64,000 bases of DNA from Arthrobacter sp. Soil764 (GCF_001428075.1 NZ_LMSI01000020.1:516154-580153), one strand, 5' to 3'. Counted from the stretch's first letter, positions 1-8,772 are shown. Notes: generated by a model from the letters alone, not told the origin. Made by a program: numbers and translations.

Positions 1-1
1 A

Positions 2-523
2 TTCTTCATTTCCTACGCGACCAAGACCCTGAAGATGCCCACCCCGCAGATCCTCCTGGCCACCACGCTGGCGTCCTTTGGCTGGCTGATCTTCACCCTG
101 GTGGGTGGCTGGCTCTCGGACCGAATCGGGCGCGTGAAGACCTTCCTGACCGGCTACGCCATCGTCTTCGCCTGGATGATCCCCATGTTCGCGCTCATCG
201 ACACCAAGAACATCCTGCTTTACGGCATTGCACTGTTCGTGCTGACCATTGGCCTGGGCCTGTCCTACGGCCCCATGTCGGCCATGTACGCCGAAATGTT
301 CCCTGCAGAAGTCCGCTACTCGGGCATCTCCATCGGATACGCGTTTGGTGCCATCCTGGGCGGGGCCTTCGCCGCCACCATTGCTGAGACCCTGCTGCAG
401 TCGACCAAGTGGACCGGTTCCATTGGCATCTACATCATGGTCCTCTGCGTCATTTCGGCCGTCGGCGTGGTCCTGGCCAAGGAAACCAAGGGCCGCCCGC
501 TCGGAGTCAGCAGCCACCACTGA
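2..523 (+). CDS. MFS transporter, MHS (metabolite:H+ symporter) type, C-terminal part
   Basis: C-terminal 173 residues of a major facilitator superfamily permease; the 5' part lies outside the window and the frame is open to the first bases. The loop motif GGWLSDRIGRVKT (around residues 40-52 of the visible part) is the conserved MFS loop between two helices, here between helices 8 and 9. The motif YAEMFPAEVRYSGISIGY near residues 95-112 is typical of the MHS family, which imports organic acids or osmolytes with protons. About five membrane helices remain. The substrate cannot be told from this fragment. The gene ends in front of a hairpin terminator shared with the convergent phosphoribosyltransferase gene. 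Confidence 0.85.
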   Translation, partial: FFISYATKTLKMPTPQILLATTLASFGWLIFTLVGGWLSDRIGRVKTFLTGYAIVFAWMIPMFALIDTKNILLYGIALFVLTIGLGLSYGPMSAMYAEMFPAEVRYSGISIGYAFGAILGGAFAATIAETLLQSTKWTGSIGIYIMVLCVISAVGVVLAKETKGRPLGVSSHH

Positions 524-535
524 TCCCCACCGTCC

Positions 536-563
536 CCCTTGCCTCGCTTCGCGTCGGCAAGGG
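536..563. repeat. short inverted repeat after the MFS gene
   Basis: CCCTTGCC (536-543) and GGCAAGGG (556-563) form an 8-bp perfect stem around a 12-nt loop, just past the MFS stop codon. It may add to termination together with the stronger hairpin that follows. Confidence 0.45.
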
Positions 564-601
564 AACCCTGACGGCGTGGGCCCACCCACCCTGTCAACAA
601 C

Positions 602-633
602 AGCAGGCCCGGACTTCAAGGTCCGGGCCTGCT
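602..633. terminator. hairpin terminator between convergent genes
   Basis: AGCAGGCCCGGAC (602-614) pairs perfectly with GTCCGGGCCTGCT (621-633) around a 6-nt loop, followed by CTTGTTG on the plus strand. It lies between the MFS gene and the opposing phosphoribosyltransferase gene, so it could act for both. Confidence 0.75.
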
Positions 634-649
634 CTTGTTGACGGCTCCC

Positions 650-1297
650 TTAGCGCGCCAGCAGCCTGACCGCGTCGTCGTCGCGCAACTGCCCAAAGTG
701 CCGGTAGTAGCTCCCCACGGCCCGGAACCTTCCCGGCAGGTGCAGGCACACCACGGCATCGCACACCCGCTCCAGCGAGGCTTCGGCGTCGATCGATCCC
801 ACGGGCGCTGCCGCCACCACGGCAGCCGCCCCGCCTTCCCGCACGGCTTCGACGGCGGCGCGCATCGTGGCCCCCGTGGCCAGCCCGTCATCCACCAAAA
901 GAACCGTCCTGCCGGCCACGTCGGTGTTGCTTCCGGGGTACAGCTCCACCCGTCGGAGGAGTTCCCCGCGTTCGCGCTTCTCAACACCGTCCAGCCATTC
1001 CTGCTGCACGCCGTGTTCTAGGACGCGCTCCAGCAGGGGCTTGTTGATCAAGCGGACGGTGCGCCCGTGCGCCCAGGCCAGCGCCCCGTAGGCAGTTTCG
1101 TCGTGCCCCGGAATCCCCAGCTTCCGCACCAGGACGGTGCCCAGGGGCAGGTGGAGGGTATCCGCTGCCGCCGCGGCGACGGGGATGCCCCCACGTGCCA
1201 GGCCCAGGACCACAGTGTCCGGATGATCCCGGAACTGGCCAAGCGCAGCGGCCAGGCGTTGACCGGCGTCGGTGCGGTCTTCGAAACGCGTCCCCAT
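650..1297 (-). CDS. phosphoribosyltransferase family protein
   Basis: A 215-residue type I phosphoribosyltransferase-like protein. The PRPP-binding signature VLLVDDGLATGATM is near residues 131-144, and the N-terminal segment VLGLARGGIPVAAAAA is typical of the stand-alone actinobacterial PRTase-like family, often annotated as 'phosphoribosyltransferase'. A strong ribosome binding site (GGGAGGGG) precedes the ATG, which supports the start. The base or other acceptor substrate is unknown. Its upstream region carries a 30-bp tandem repeat. Confidence 0.85.
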   Translation of the reverse strand: MGTRFEDRTDAGQRLAAALGQFRDHPDTVVLGLARGGIPVAAAAADTLHLPLGTVLVRKLGIPGHDETAYGALAWAHGRTVRLINKPLLERVLEHGVQQEWLDGVEKRERGELLRRVELYPGSNTDVAGRTVLLVDDGLATGATMRAAVEAVREGGAAAVVAAAPVGSIDAEASLERVCDAVVCLHLPGRFRAVGSYYRHFGQLRDDDAVRLLAR

Positions 1298-1390
1298 GTA
1301 CCCCTCCCGGCAACTGTGGCCTGACTGCCCCCAGCGTACTGCCGGCTGCCCCGGGCGTTCACGGCAGCGGCCGCCGTTTTTTCCGGAACA

Positions 1391-1450
1391 CCCGGACGGG
1401 CGGGTGCCTGGACGGACCCGCCCGGACGGGCGGGTGCCTGGACGGCCAGG
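1391..1450. repeat. tandem direct repeat, two 30-bp units
   Basis: A 25-bp sequence beginning CCCGGACGGGCGGGTG occurs identically at 1391-1415 and 1421-1445, giving a 30-bp period. The repeats lie in the 183-bp gap between the hydrolase stop and the phosphoribosyltransferase start, both genes being on the minus strand. Confidence 0.9.
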
Positions 1451-1480
1451 CTGTACAGACGCTGTCTGGCGAGTCAGTGC

Positions 1481-2308
1481 TTATACGGCCAGGAACGAGA
1501 TGGCGGCCTGTTTGAAGGCCCTGCTGGTGATGGCGTTGGTGTGGTTCCGGCCCGGGAGGACCAGCTGTTCAGGCATGGAACCGGCGCCCCGGGCCAGTTC
1601 AGCGAGCTTGGGCAGGATTCCGGCCCGCTCGTCCTTGTCTCCGGCCACCAGCAGCATGGGAACGTGGGGGACTGCTTCGGCGGGATCGTAGGGCTCGGCC
1701 TTGATGGCTTCAACCAGGGACAGCAGCGCGAAAATGTTGTTGCTCGGCAGCAGCAATGCCATCTTCAGGAGCTGGGCGGTCGATTCGTCCTGGATCGGCG
1801 TGCCGTCCGCCAGGTAATCCTGGGCAGCCCGGAGGTCGAACGCGGCCAGGGGATCGGAATCGTTGGGCCCGCCAAGCACCAGCCGGTGCACCAGTTCGGG
1901 CTGGGTTGTGGCGAACTCCCAGGCGAGCCGCGATCCCAGCGAGTAGCCCACCACGTCCAGCCCGCTGGAAGGATCACCTTCCTGCAGGGGGCGTGTGCCG
2001 GCGTCGAACGCTGCCTGGAGCAGGTCCGCCCTGATCCGGCTGGGGGAGTAGGAATCCCGGTCCTCCGGCGCGCCGCTGCGGCCGTGGCCGGGAAGGTCCA
2101 CGGTGATGACCCGGCGGCCGGCGTCAAGCAGGGCGGACACCCAGCCGGTGTCTTCCCAGTTGAGCTTGGACGAGGAGGAAAAGCCGTGCAGCAGCAGGAC
2201 GGGCCGCAGGCCGGCATCGGTTGCGGGGTCATGGACTGCCACGAACAGCTGGGGATCGGTCCCTTCAACGGTGTGCGCGTGCTGCTGTCCGGTGTGCCTG
2301 CCGCTCAT
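1481..2308 (-). CDS. alpha/beta hydrolase
   Basis: A 275-residue alpha/beta-hydrolase fold protein. The oxyanion segment LLLHGFSSS is near residues 39-47, the nucleophile elbow GYSLG near residues 122-126, the likely acid in VAGDKDERAG (near 224) and the catalytic histidine in PGRNHTN near 256. These are the elements of a serine hydrolase such as an esterase or lipase. The substrate cannot be inferred. The gene is on the minus strand, 81 bp downstream of the amino-acid permease start-to-stop unit, and may be cotranscribed with it. Confidence 0.85.
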   Translation of the reverse strand: MSGRHTGQQHAHTVEGTDPQLFVAVHDPATDAGLRPVLLLHGFSSSSKLNWEDTGWVSALLDAGRRVITVDLPGHGRSGAPEDRDSYSPSRIRADLLQAAFDAGTRPLQEGDPSSGLDVVGYSLGSRLAWEFATTQPELVHRLVLGGPNDSDPLAAFDLRAAQDYLADGTPIQDESTAQLLKMALLLPSNNIFALLSLVEAIKAEPYDPAEAVPHVPMLLVAGDKDERAGILPKLAELARGAGSMPEQLVLPGRNHTNAITSRAFKQAAISFLAV

Positions 2309-2389
2309 GGTGTCAGTTCCCCAATCAGGTACGGCGCCTGGGCGGGCCCGGCGCGTCGGTGCGTCTTCCTTGGAAAGGTACGCACCACT

Positions 2390-3787
2390 CTACCTGCTGG
2401 CGGCCCGGTTCCTGCTGGTGAGGCAGGCCCCGGCGGCACAGGCCAGGGCGATGCCGGCGATCAGTGCGAAGGTACTAAAGAGCTGCACCCGGCTGCTCTC
2501 CGCGCTGAAACCGACGGCGAATATCAGGCCCAGGAGGACCAGGCCCAGGATGGTTAGCGCGGGGAAGCCCTTCATCCTCAGGGGCAGCGGGATTCCCTCC
2601 CGGTCGGCCCGCCGGCGCAGGATCAACTGGGAGACCAGCGCGCTGCCCCAGACCACCAGGCACGTGGAGCCCACCAACTGGAACAGGGCAGGCAGGATCC
2701 GTTCCGGAAACAGCAGTTCCAGGACCGTGGCGATGAAGCCGAAGGCCACCGATACCGCCACGGCCAGCAGCGGAACGGCCGCGCGGTTGAGGCGGGTCAG
2801 GACCCGCGGCGCTTCACCCCGCTGCGCCAGGGAGTAGGCCATCCGGGAGGCGCCATAGAGGTTGGCGTTCAGTGCCGAGAGGAGGGCGACGACGGCCACC
2901 AGGGTGATGGCGGTGGAGGCGCCGGGGATCCTGGCGGCGTCCAGTACACCGGCGAAGGGTGAGGCAAGGCTTTTGGACGTGGCGGGGAGGACGGCGGCGA
3001 TGACGAACACTGAGCCGATGTAGAACACGAGGATGCGCCACACCACGGTGCGGATGGCCTTTCCCACGCTGCGTTCCGGATCCTCGGTTTCGGCGGCAGC
3101 CACGGAGACGATTTCCGTCCCGCCGAAGGCGAAGATCACCACAAACAGGGCCGACGCAACCCCGCCCAGGCCCTGGGGAGCGAAGTTCCCGGTGAGGTTG
3201 CCGGCACCGGGGGAGGCGACGCCGGGCAGGAGGCCAAGAAGCAAAGCGGCACCGACTGCCAGGAAGAGCACGATGACGGCGACCTTGAGGATGGCAAACC
3301 AGAACTCGAACTCGCCGAAATTCCGGACACCGGCCAGGTTGATGCCGGTGAACACCACCATGAACAGCAGCGCCAGCGCCCAGACCGGGACCACCGGCCA
3401 GACGGAGAACAGCAGTCCGGCGGCACCGAGTGCCTCGGCGGCGATCACGACTACCAGCTGCAGCCACCACAGCCATCCGATGGTGGCGCCGGCGGTACGG
3501 CCAAGGGCCCGCTCCGCGTAAACGGAGAAGGCGCCGCTGGCCGGGTTTGCGGCGGCCATCTCGCCCAGCGCCCACATCACCAGGATGATCAGTGTGCCGG
3601 CCACCAGGTAGGAGATGAGGACTGCCGGACCGGCTGCCTGGACCCCGGCACCCGATCCCAGGAACAGGCCCGCACCGATGGCACTGCCGAGCCCCATCAT
3701 GGTGAGCTGGCGCGGTTTCATGCTGTGGACGCCTGTGGTCTTCGGCGGGAGTGTGGCGGACGCGGTCCGGTCAGACTTCATCGTCAT
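2390..3787 (-). CDS. APC superfamily amino-acid permease
   Basis: A 465-residue permease with about twelve membrane helices. The first helix carries LGSAIGAGLFLGSG, the conserved unwound segment of the amino-acid transporter (AAT) family that contacts the substrate backbone. It should import an amino acid with protons at the cell membrane. The same frame is open for almost 200 further codons upstream, but those codons do not read as protein and cross the nrtR promoter. The ATG at 3785-3787 follows AGAAGG and is taken as the start; another ATG lies two codons downstream. The specific amino acid is not predictable. Confidence 0.88.
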   Translation of the reverse strand: MTMKSDRTASATLPPKTTGVHSMKPRQLTMMGLGSAIGAGLFLGSGAGVQAAGPAVLISYLVAGTLIILVMWALGEMAAANPASGAFSVYAERALGRTAGATIGWLWWLQLVVVIAAEALGAAGLLFSVWPVVPVWALALLFMVVFTGINLAGVRNFGEFEFWFAILKVAVIVLFLAVGAALLLGLLPGVASPGAGNLTGNFAPQGLGGVASALFVVIFAFGGTEIVSVAAAETEDPERSVGKAIRTVVWRILVFYIGSVFVIAAVLPATSKSLASPFAGVLDAARIPGASTAITLVAVVALLSALNANLYGASRMAYSLAQRGEAPRVLTRLNRAAVPLLAVAVSVAFGFIATVLELLFPERILPALFQLVGSTCLVVWGSALVSQLILRRRADREGIPLPLRMKGFPALTILGLVLLGLIFAVGFSAESSRVQLFSTFALIAGIALACAAGACLTSRNRAASR

Positions 3788-4008
3788 GGGGCAGTGCACC
3801 TTCTGGGGCTGGTTGTACGGTCCGGTCCGGATGGTCCGGGGATCCTTTTGGGACCTCTTGAATTTACCGCTTCCGGTGGCGGGCCAAAAACGGAAGGGGA
3901 GCCCCGGCGACGGGAGTCGGCGCGGCGACAGGAACGGTTGTGTTGGCCGTGTGGTCCCGCAGCCATGAAAAGGCGGCAGAAACATTTCCTTTCCGGCGTT
4001 CCGGGCCG

Positions 4009-4014
4009 TAGAAT
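4009..4014 (+). promoter_or_regulatory. possible -10 box of the nrtR-nad operon
   Basis: TAGAAT lies 6 bp upstream of the palindromic operator and about 75 bp upstream of nrtR. No good -35 hexamer is seen at the expected spacing. This is the only promoter-like signal found in the 303-bp gap between the permease and nrtR. Confidence 0.4.
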
Positions 4015-4020
4015 TAGTTT

Positions 4021-4035
4021 TGGTCAAGTTGACCA
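4021..4035. promoter_or_regulatory. candidate NrtR operator
   Basis: TGGTCAAGTTGACCA is a perfect 7+1+7 palindrome directly after a -10-like box and 55-70 bp upstream of nrtR. NrtR proteins are known to bind palindromes in front of NAD genes and often their own gene. Assigning this site to NrtR is inference from position and symmetry. Confidence 0.6.
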
Positions 4036-4090
4036 TAACTCTGAAGAACCGCCGGGGCGGGCACGATGAGCGCGACGGAAGGCGGTGGAT

Positions 4091-4801
4091 GTGTACTACA
4101 GTTCGGCAAATGTTTCCGAGCGGCAGGCCGCGCCGCCGTCGCTCGCCATCTCCACGGTGATCTTCGCCCTGCGGCCAAGTGAAACCTCCGGCCGTCCCAC
4201 GCTGTGGCTGCCCTTGGTGCGCCGCATCCGCGAGCCTTTCAAAAGGCTGTGGGCATTGCCCGGCGGCCCCCTCAGCCATGAAGAATCCCTCCAGGACGCC
4301 GCAGCCCGGAACCTGCGGGAGACCACTGGCCTCGCGCCCCGCTACCTCGAGCAGCTGTACGCCTTCGGTGGCCTGCACCGCTCACCCACCCAGCGCGTGG
4401 TCTCGATTGTCTACTGGGCCCTGGTCCAGCCGACGGAAGCCGCCCTGGCGGACGAGTCCGAGAACGTCAGGTGGTTCCGCGCCGACCGGCTCGGCGAACT
4501 GGCCTTCGACCACAATGCCATCGTGGACTACGCCCTCTGGCGCCTGCGCAACAAGCTGGCCTACGGCTCGGTGGCGTACCACCTGCTGGGCGAGTACTTC
4601 ACCCTGGCTCAGGTCCGCGAAGTCTACGAAGCCGTCCTTGACCGCCAACTGGATCCCGCCAACTTCCGCCGGCAACTCAAATCCACCCCGGAAATCGAAG
4701 AAACCGGGGAATACCTCCAGGGCGGCAAACACCGTCCGCCACGCCTTTACCGCTACACCGGCCGGCCAGGCCTTGACCCAGACAACAGGAGCACACCATG
4801 A
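4091..4801 (+). CDS. nrtR: NrtR-type Nudix-related transcriptional regulator of NAD metabolism
   Basis: A 236-residue protein with an N-terminal Nudix domain and a C-terminal winged-helix region (from about residue 150; ending in LYRYTG). The Nudix box near residues 58-81 reads GGPLSHEESLQDAAARNLRE followed by TTGL, which departs from the catalytic REUxEExGU consensus. This fits NrtR regulators, which bind ADP-ribose rather than hydrolyse it. It leads nadA-nadB-nadC-nifS, and its stop overlaps the nadA start (ATGA), so it is probably the local, autoregulated repressor of the operon. GGAAGG at 4077-4082 sits 8 nt before the GTG at 4091, favouring this start; a GTG at 4085 is the alternative. 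Confidence 0.88.
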   Translation: MYYSSANVSERQAAPPSLAISTVIFALRPSETSGRPTLWLPLVRRIREPFKRLWALPGGPLSHEESLQDAAARNLRETTGLAPRYLEQLYAFGGLHRSPTQRVVSIVYWALVQPTEAALADESENVRWFRADRLGELAFDHNAIVDYALWRLRNKLAYGSVAYHLLGEYFTLAQVREVYEAVLDRQLDPANFRRQLKSTPEIEETGEYLQGGKHRPPRLYRYTGRPGLDPDNRSTP

Positions 4802-6102
4802 GCAGCGTCAACACGGCAATCCAGCTGATTACGCGCGAACAGGCCGCAAAAGGCGCAGCGGCTGAGCGCAGCACCTGCAGCCCGGCACTGGCCAGGGGCC
4901 CGTGGGACTACGACCTGGCCGAGGCGCTCGCCGGTGTTCCCGCCTATGGACCGGGCGCGTCAAGCGCCGACCCTGCCCCCGCCACCACGCCGCGCCAGGG
5001 CCAGCTCCCGGAGGAGTACAAGCTCGCCGGCGACGCCGAGCTCGGGGAACGGATCAACGCCGCCAAGGCCACGCTGGGCGAACGCGCCGTCATCCTGGGC
5101 CACTTCTACCAGCGCGACGAAGTGATCCAGTACGCGGACTTCGTGGGGGACTCCTTCCAGCTCGCCAACGCGGCGCTCACCAGGCCGGAGGCCGAGGCCA
5201 TCATCTTCTGCGGTGTCCACTTCATGGCCGAGACCGCGGACATCCTTTCCACCCCGGAGCAGGCGGTCGTCCTGCCCAACCTTGCCGCCGGCTGCTCCAT
5301 GGCAGACATGGCGGACGCGGACTCCGTGGAGGAATGCTGGGACCAGCTGGCGGAGATCTTCGGCACGGAGCCCGACGCTGAGGGCCGGGTTCCGGTCATC
5401 CCCGTCACCTACATGAACTCCTCCGCAGCGCTGAAGGCTTTCTGCGGCGAACACGGCGGCATCGTCTGCACCTCCTCCAATGCCAGGACCGTCCTGGAGT
5501 GGGCCTTCCAGCGCGGCCAGCGGGTGCTGTTCTTCCCCGACCAGCACCTTGGCCGCAACACGGCCAAGGCCATGGGCGTGCCCCTGGAGCAGATGCCAAT
5601 GTGGAACCCGCGCAAGGAACTCGGCGGCAACGACGAACAGGCGCTGCTGGATTCCCGCGTCATCCTCTGGCACGGATTCTGCTCCGTGCACAAGCGCTTC
5701 AACGTGGCCCAGATCGAGAAGGCCCGCGCGGACTTCACCGGCGTGCAGGTCATCGTGCACCCTGAGTGCCCCATGGAAGTGGTGGACGCCGCTGATTCCG
5801 CCGGCTCCACCGACTTCATCAAGAAAGCCATCGCCGCGGCCACCGAGCCCACCACGTTCGCCATCGGGACGGAAATCAACATGGTGAACCGGCTTGCGGC
5901 CGAATATCCGCAGCACACCATCTTCTGCCTGGACCCGGTGATCTGCCCGTGCTCCACGATGTACCGCATCCACCCCGGCTACCTGGCCTGGGTCTTGGAG
6001 GAACTGGTGGCCGGCCGCATCGTCAACCGCATCACTGTGGACGACGACGTGCAGGCCAATGCCAGGACGGCGCTCGAGCGCATGCTCGCTGCGAGGCCCT
6101 GA
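4798..6102 (+). CDS. nadA: quinolinate synthase NadA
   Basis: A 434-residue quinolinate synthase that condenses iminoaspartate with dihydroxyacetone phosphate to quinolinate. Likely [4Fe-4S] ligand cysteines occur in FCGVHFMAE (about residue 138), IVCTSSNA (about 224) and CPCSTMYRI (383-385). Other family motifs are GHFYQRDEVIQYADFVGDS and HPECPMEVV. The N-terminal 75 residues extend beyond the shorter NadA types, as is common in actinobacteria. The start overlaps the nrtR stop by 4 nt and the stop overlaps the nadB ATG by 1 nt, indicating translational coupling. Confidence 0.97.
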   Translation: MSSVNTAIQLITREQAAKGAAAERSTCSPALARGPWDYDLAEALAGVPAYGPGASSADPAPATTPRQGQLPEEYKLAGDAELGERINAAKATLGERAVILGHFYQRDEVIQYADFVGDSFQLANAALTRPEAEAIIFCGVHFMAETADILSTPEQAVVLPNLAAGCSMADMADADSVEECWDQLAEIFGTEPDAEGRVPVIPVTYMNSSAALKAFCGEHGGIVCTSSNARTVLEWAFQRGQRVLFFPDQHLGRNTAKAMGVPLEQMPMWNPRKELGGNDEQALLDSRVILWHGFCSVHKRFNVAQIEKARADFTGVQVIVHPECPMEVVDAADSAGSTDFIKKAIAAATEPTTFAIGTEINMVNRLAAEYPQHTIFCLDPVICPCSTMYRIHPGYLAWVLEELVAGRIVNRITVDDDVQANARTALERMLAARP

Positions 6103-7862
6103 TGAGCCGCCGGCTCGCCGTGGTGGGAAGCGGCATCGCGGGGCTCTACGCGGCACTGCTTGGCGCGGAGGCCGGCGCCGACGTGGTGCTGCTGACCAAG
6201 GGCGCCCTGGAGCACAGCAACACCTGGTACGCGCAGGGCGGCATTTCTGCCGTACTCGCCCAGCCCGCCCCGGGGGACACCGTTGCCGCCCACATCGCCG
6301 ACACCCTCCGGGCCGGGGCGGGGCACTGCAACGAGGCTGCCGTCCGGCTCATGTGCTCGCAGGCGCGGCAGGACATCGCGGGCCTCCAGCGCTACGGGGT
6401 GGCCTTTGACGCAGGCCACCGGGACGGGACGCACAACGGCGGCCCTGCCCTTGGGCTCGAAGCAGCGCACAGTGCCGCCCGCATCCTGCACGCAGGAGGG
6501 GACGCCACAGGCGCGCGCGTCGCCGGCGCGCTGATCCAGGCTGTCCTGTCCCGGCGGGACGAAGGAAAGCTCACGCTCCTCACGCATGCCCACGCCACAG
6601 CCCTCACCACCTCTGAAGGGCGCGTGGTTGGGGTCCAATACCTCCATGACGGCCGCCACGCCAGCCTGGAAGCCGACGCCGTCCTGCTCGCCACCGGGGG
6701 AGCAGGCCAGCTGTTCGCCCAGACCACCAACCCCGCGGTGGCCACCGCCGACGGCCTGGCGCTCGCCGTCCGCGCCGGCGCAGTTACCGCAGACCTCGAA
6801 TTCTTCCAGTTCCACCCCACCTGCCTGGTGAGTTCCGCCACCGCCCACCCGTCCCGGCTGGACGGCCCGCTGCTGATCTCCGAAGCCGTCCGCGGTGAAG
6901 GCGCCGTCCTGCTCGACTCCAACGGCCGCCGCTTCATGAAGGCCTACCACCCCGACGCCGAACTGGCACCCCGGGACGTCGTCTCCCGCAGCATCGCCCT
7001 CCACCTCGCCAAACTCGGGGACCCCAACGGCCATGTCTACCTCGACGCCCGCGCCATCGAGCAGGCCAGGGGCCACGGCTTCCTGCAGCAAAGGTTCCCC
7101 ACCCTCACCCGCAAGACCCTCGACGCCGGCATCGACTGGACCCGCGAACTGGTCCCGGTGGCCCCCGCCGCCCACTACTGGATGGGCGGGGTGCGGACCG
7201 ACACCCACGGACGCACCACCGTCCCCGGCCTCTACGCCGCCGGCGAAGTCGCGTGCACCGGGGTCCAAGGGGCTAACCGGCTGGCCAGCAACTCCCTCCT
7301 CGAGGGACTCGTCTTCGGCCGCCGCGCTGTTGAAGCCTTCCTCTCCGGTGACCCTGCTTGGGGGTCGCCTGAAGGCGCCCCTCCGCGTGCTGTCTCGGCC
7401 GCGGGCGGCCTCCCCTTGACGCACGCTCCCGGGGCACCTTCAGACGACCGATCGAACGTCCCCCTCCCTGCTGCTTTAGAAGGCGCGCTGGGCGGAATGG
7501 ACACGACGCGCGGGACCTGGCCGTCCTCCTTCGGTGGGGGAATCAGTGCCGGGGAGCCGTTTTCGCGGGACGCTCTTCGTCGCCTCATGACCTCGCACGC
7601 CGGGGTTTTGCGCTCCGGGGAATTGTTGGCCGGGGCCGCCCTGGTCCTGGCCGACTGGGCCGCCGTCGTCCATCCTGATGCTGACCGTTCCTCCGACCCT
7701 CTGGTTCTTGAGGACCGGAACCTCCTTTTGGCTGCGCAACTGCTGGTCGCCGGAGCCCTCCGACGGCCTGAATCCCTCGGGGCGCACTACCGCAGCGACG
7801 AACCCGTCCACACCGAAACCCCTTACCCTCCGCGCCCGAAAGCGAGCCTGCTCCATGACTGA
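6102..7862 (+). CDS. nadB: L-aspartate oxidase NadB, with an in-frame palindrome-coded insertion
   Basis: A 586-residue FAD enzyme that oxidises L-aspartate to iminoaspartate, the substrate of NadA. The FAD-binding motif GSGIAGLYAA lies at residues 8-17, with EFFQFHPTCL and the fumarate-reductase-like segment APAAHYWMGGVRTD further on. The C-terminal helical domain starts near residue 490. Between the two domains, residues 421-450 are encoded by a long imperfect inverted repeat rich in Pro, Ala and Gly, which helps make the protein longer than usual NadB proteins (about 530-540 residues). The frame is open 51 codons upstream, but MSRRLAVVGSG matches the family start and overlaps nadA by one base. 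Confidence 0.95.
   Translation: MSRRLAVVGSGIAGLYAALLGAEAGADVVLLTKGALEHSNTWYAQGGISAVLAQPAPGDTVAAHIADTLRAGAGHCNEAAVRLMCSQARQDIAGLQRYGVAFDAGHRDGTHNGGPALGLEAAHSAARILHAGGDATGARVAGALIQAVLSRRDEGKLTLLTHAHATALTTSEGRVVGVQYLHDGRHASLEADAVLLATGGAGQLFAQTTNPAVATADGLALAVRAGAVTADLEFFQFHPTCLVSSATAHPSRLDGPLLISEAVRGEGAVLLDSNGRRFMKAYHPDAELAPRDVVSRSIALHLAKLGDPNGHVYLDARAIEQARGHGFLQQRFPTLTRKTLDAGIDWTRELVPVAPAAHYWMGGVRTDTHGRTTVPGLYAAGEVACTGVQGANRLASNSLLEGLVFGRRAVEAFLSGDPAWGSPEGAPPRAVSAAGGLPLTHAPGAPSDDRSNVPLPAALEGALGGMDTTRGTWPSSFGGGISAGEPFSRDALRRLMTSHAGVLRSGELLAGAALVLADWAAVVHPDADRSSDPLVLEDRNLLLAAQLLVAGALRRPESLGAHYRSDEPVHTETPYPPRPKASLLHD
7363..7449. repeat. long imperfect palindrome inside nadB
   Basis: GGTCGCCTGAAGGCGCCCC (7363-7381) matches the reverse complement of GGGGCACCTTCAGACGACC (7431-7449) at 17 of 19 positions. 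Weaker pairing (GCGTGC with GCACGC) continues inwards. It codes in frame for a linker of NadB. It resembles a small palindromic element inserted into a gene; no second copy was recognised in this window. Confidence 0.75.
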
Positions 7863-8772
7863 ACCCGCCGTGATCGACCAGGCAGCCACCCTGCGCCCCG
7901 CACTGGACTTCACTCTTCCGGCAGCACCGGTCCGGGAGATCCTGGAACGGGCCTTCGCCGAGGATGCCCCCTCCGGCGACATCACCTCCCAGCTGCTCAT
8001 TCCCGCCCAGGCGCGCGCCACAGCCGTCCTTAATGCCCGCGTCCCGGGCGTGCTCAGCGGCGCAACCGTGTTCCGCGACGCAATGCAGCTGGTGGACCCC
8101 GCCACCCGGGTGGAGCTGCTCGTAGCGGACGGGGAAACGTTCGACGCCGGCACGCACCTTGCGAGGGTCAGCGGCAGCGCCCGCTCCGTGCTGATGGCCG
8201 AACGCGTGGCCCTCAACCTGGTCCAGCGGATGTCCGCCATCGCCACCAAGACCGCCGAATTCGTCCGGCTGGCGGAAGGAACCAGGGCCCGCATCACCGA
8301 CACCCGCAAGACCACGCCGGGCCTGCGCATCCTGGAACGTTTCGCGGTACGGTGCGGGGGCGGCTCGAACCACCGGTACAGCCTCTCCGATGCGGTACTG
8401 GCCAAGGACAACCACCTGGCCGTGATGACCGGGGGTGACCCTGCGAAGCTCACCGGCCTCCTGCTGGCCGCCAAAGCCCAGCTGGGACACACCACCCATT
8501 TTGAGGTCGAGGTGGACAGCATGGACCAGATCGAACCCGTCCTCGCCGCTGGTGTGGACACCATCATGCTGGACAACTTCACCGTGGCGGAGCTGAAGGC
8601 CGGCGTGGCCCTCGTGGCCGGACGCGCCCGCGTGGAAGCCAGCGGCAACGTCAATCCCGGCACTGTCGCGGCCATTGCCGGCACAGGCGTGGACGTCATC
8701 TCCGTGGGAGCACTGACCCACACCGTGGCCGCGCTGGACCTGGGCCTCGACGTCGAACTGACCGCCGGGTGA
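7855..8772 (+). CDS. nadC: nicotinate-nucleotide pyrophosphorylase (carboxylating) NadC
   Basis: A 305-residue quinolinate phosphoribosyltransferase that turns quinolinate and PRPP into nicotinate mononucleotide and CO2, the step after NadA. Family motifs are EDAPSGDITS (about residues 35-44), RITDTRKTTPGLR and ARCGGG-like VRCGGGSNHRYSL (about 162-174), and the barrel end VEASGNVNPGTVAAIAGTGVDVISVGALTH. It begins 8 nt inside the nadB end; the frame remains open upstream, but MTEPAV is the sensible start. Confidence 0.96.
   Translation: MTEPAVIDQAATLRPALDFTLPAAPVREILERAFAEDAPSGDITSQLLIPAQARATAVLNARVPGVLSGATVFRDAMQLVDPATRVELLVADGETFDAGTHLARVSGSARSVLMAERVALNLVQRMSAIATKTAEFVRLAEGTRARITDTRKTTPGLRILERFAVRCGGGSNHRYSLSDAVLAKDNHLAVMTGGDPAKLTGLLLAAKAQLGHTTHFEVEVDSMDQIEPVLAAGVDTIMLDNFTVAELKAGVALVAGRARVEASGNVNPGTVAAIAGTGVDVISVGALTHTVAALDLGLDVELTAG

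Noticed and set aside
1391-1450. Possible CRISPR repeat
   Set aside because: Only two units with a 5-bp spacer; no spacers of useful length and no cas genes.
3788-4378. Upstream extension of the amino-acid permease frame by almost 200 codons
   Set aside because: The added residues are Arg/Pro/Gly-rich without helix pattern and cross the nrtR promoter and the start of nrtR; a normal permease start with a ribosome site lies at 3787.
5949-6101. Upstream extension of nadB by 51 codons
   Set aside because: It lies inside nadA, and the conserved FAD motif begins only 7 residues after the ATG at 6102.
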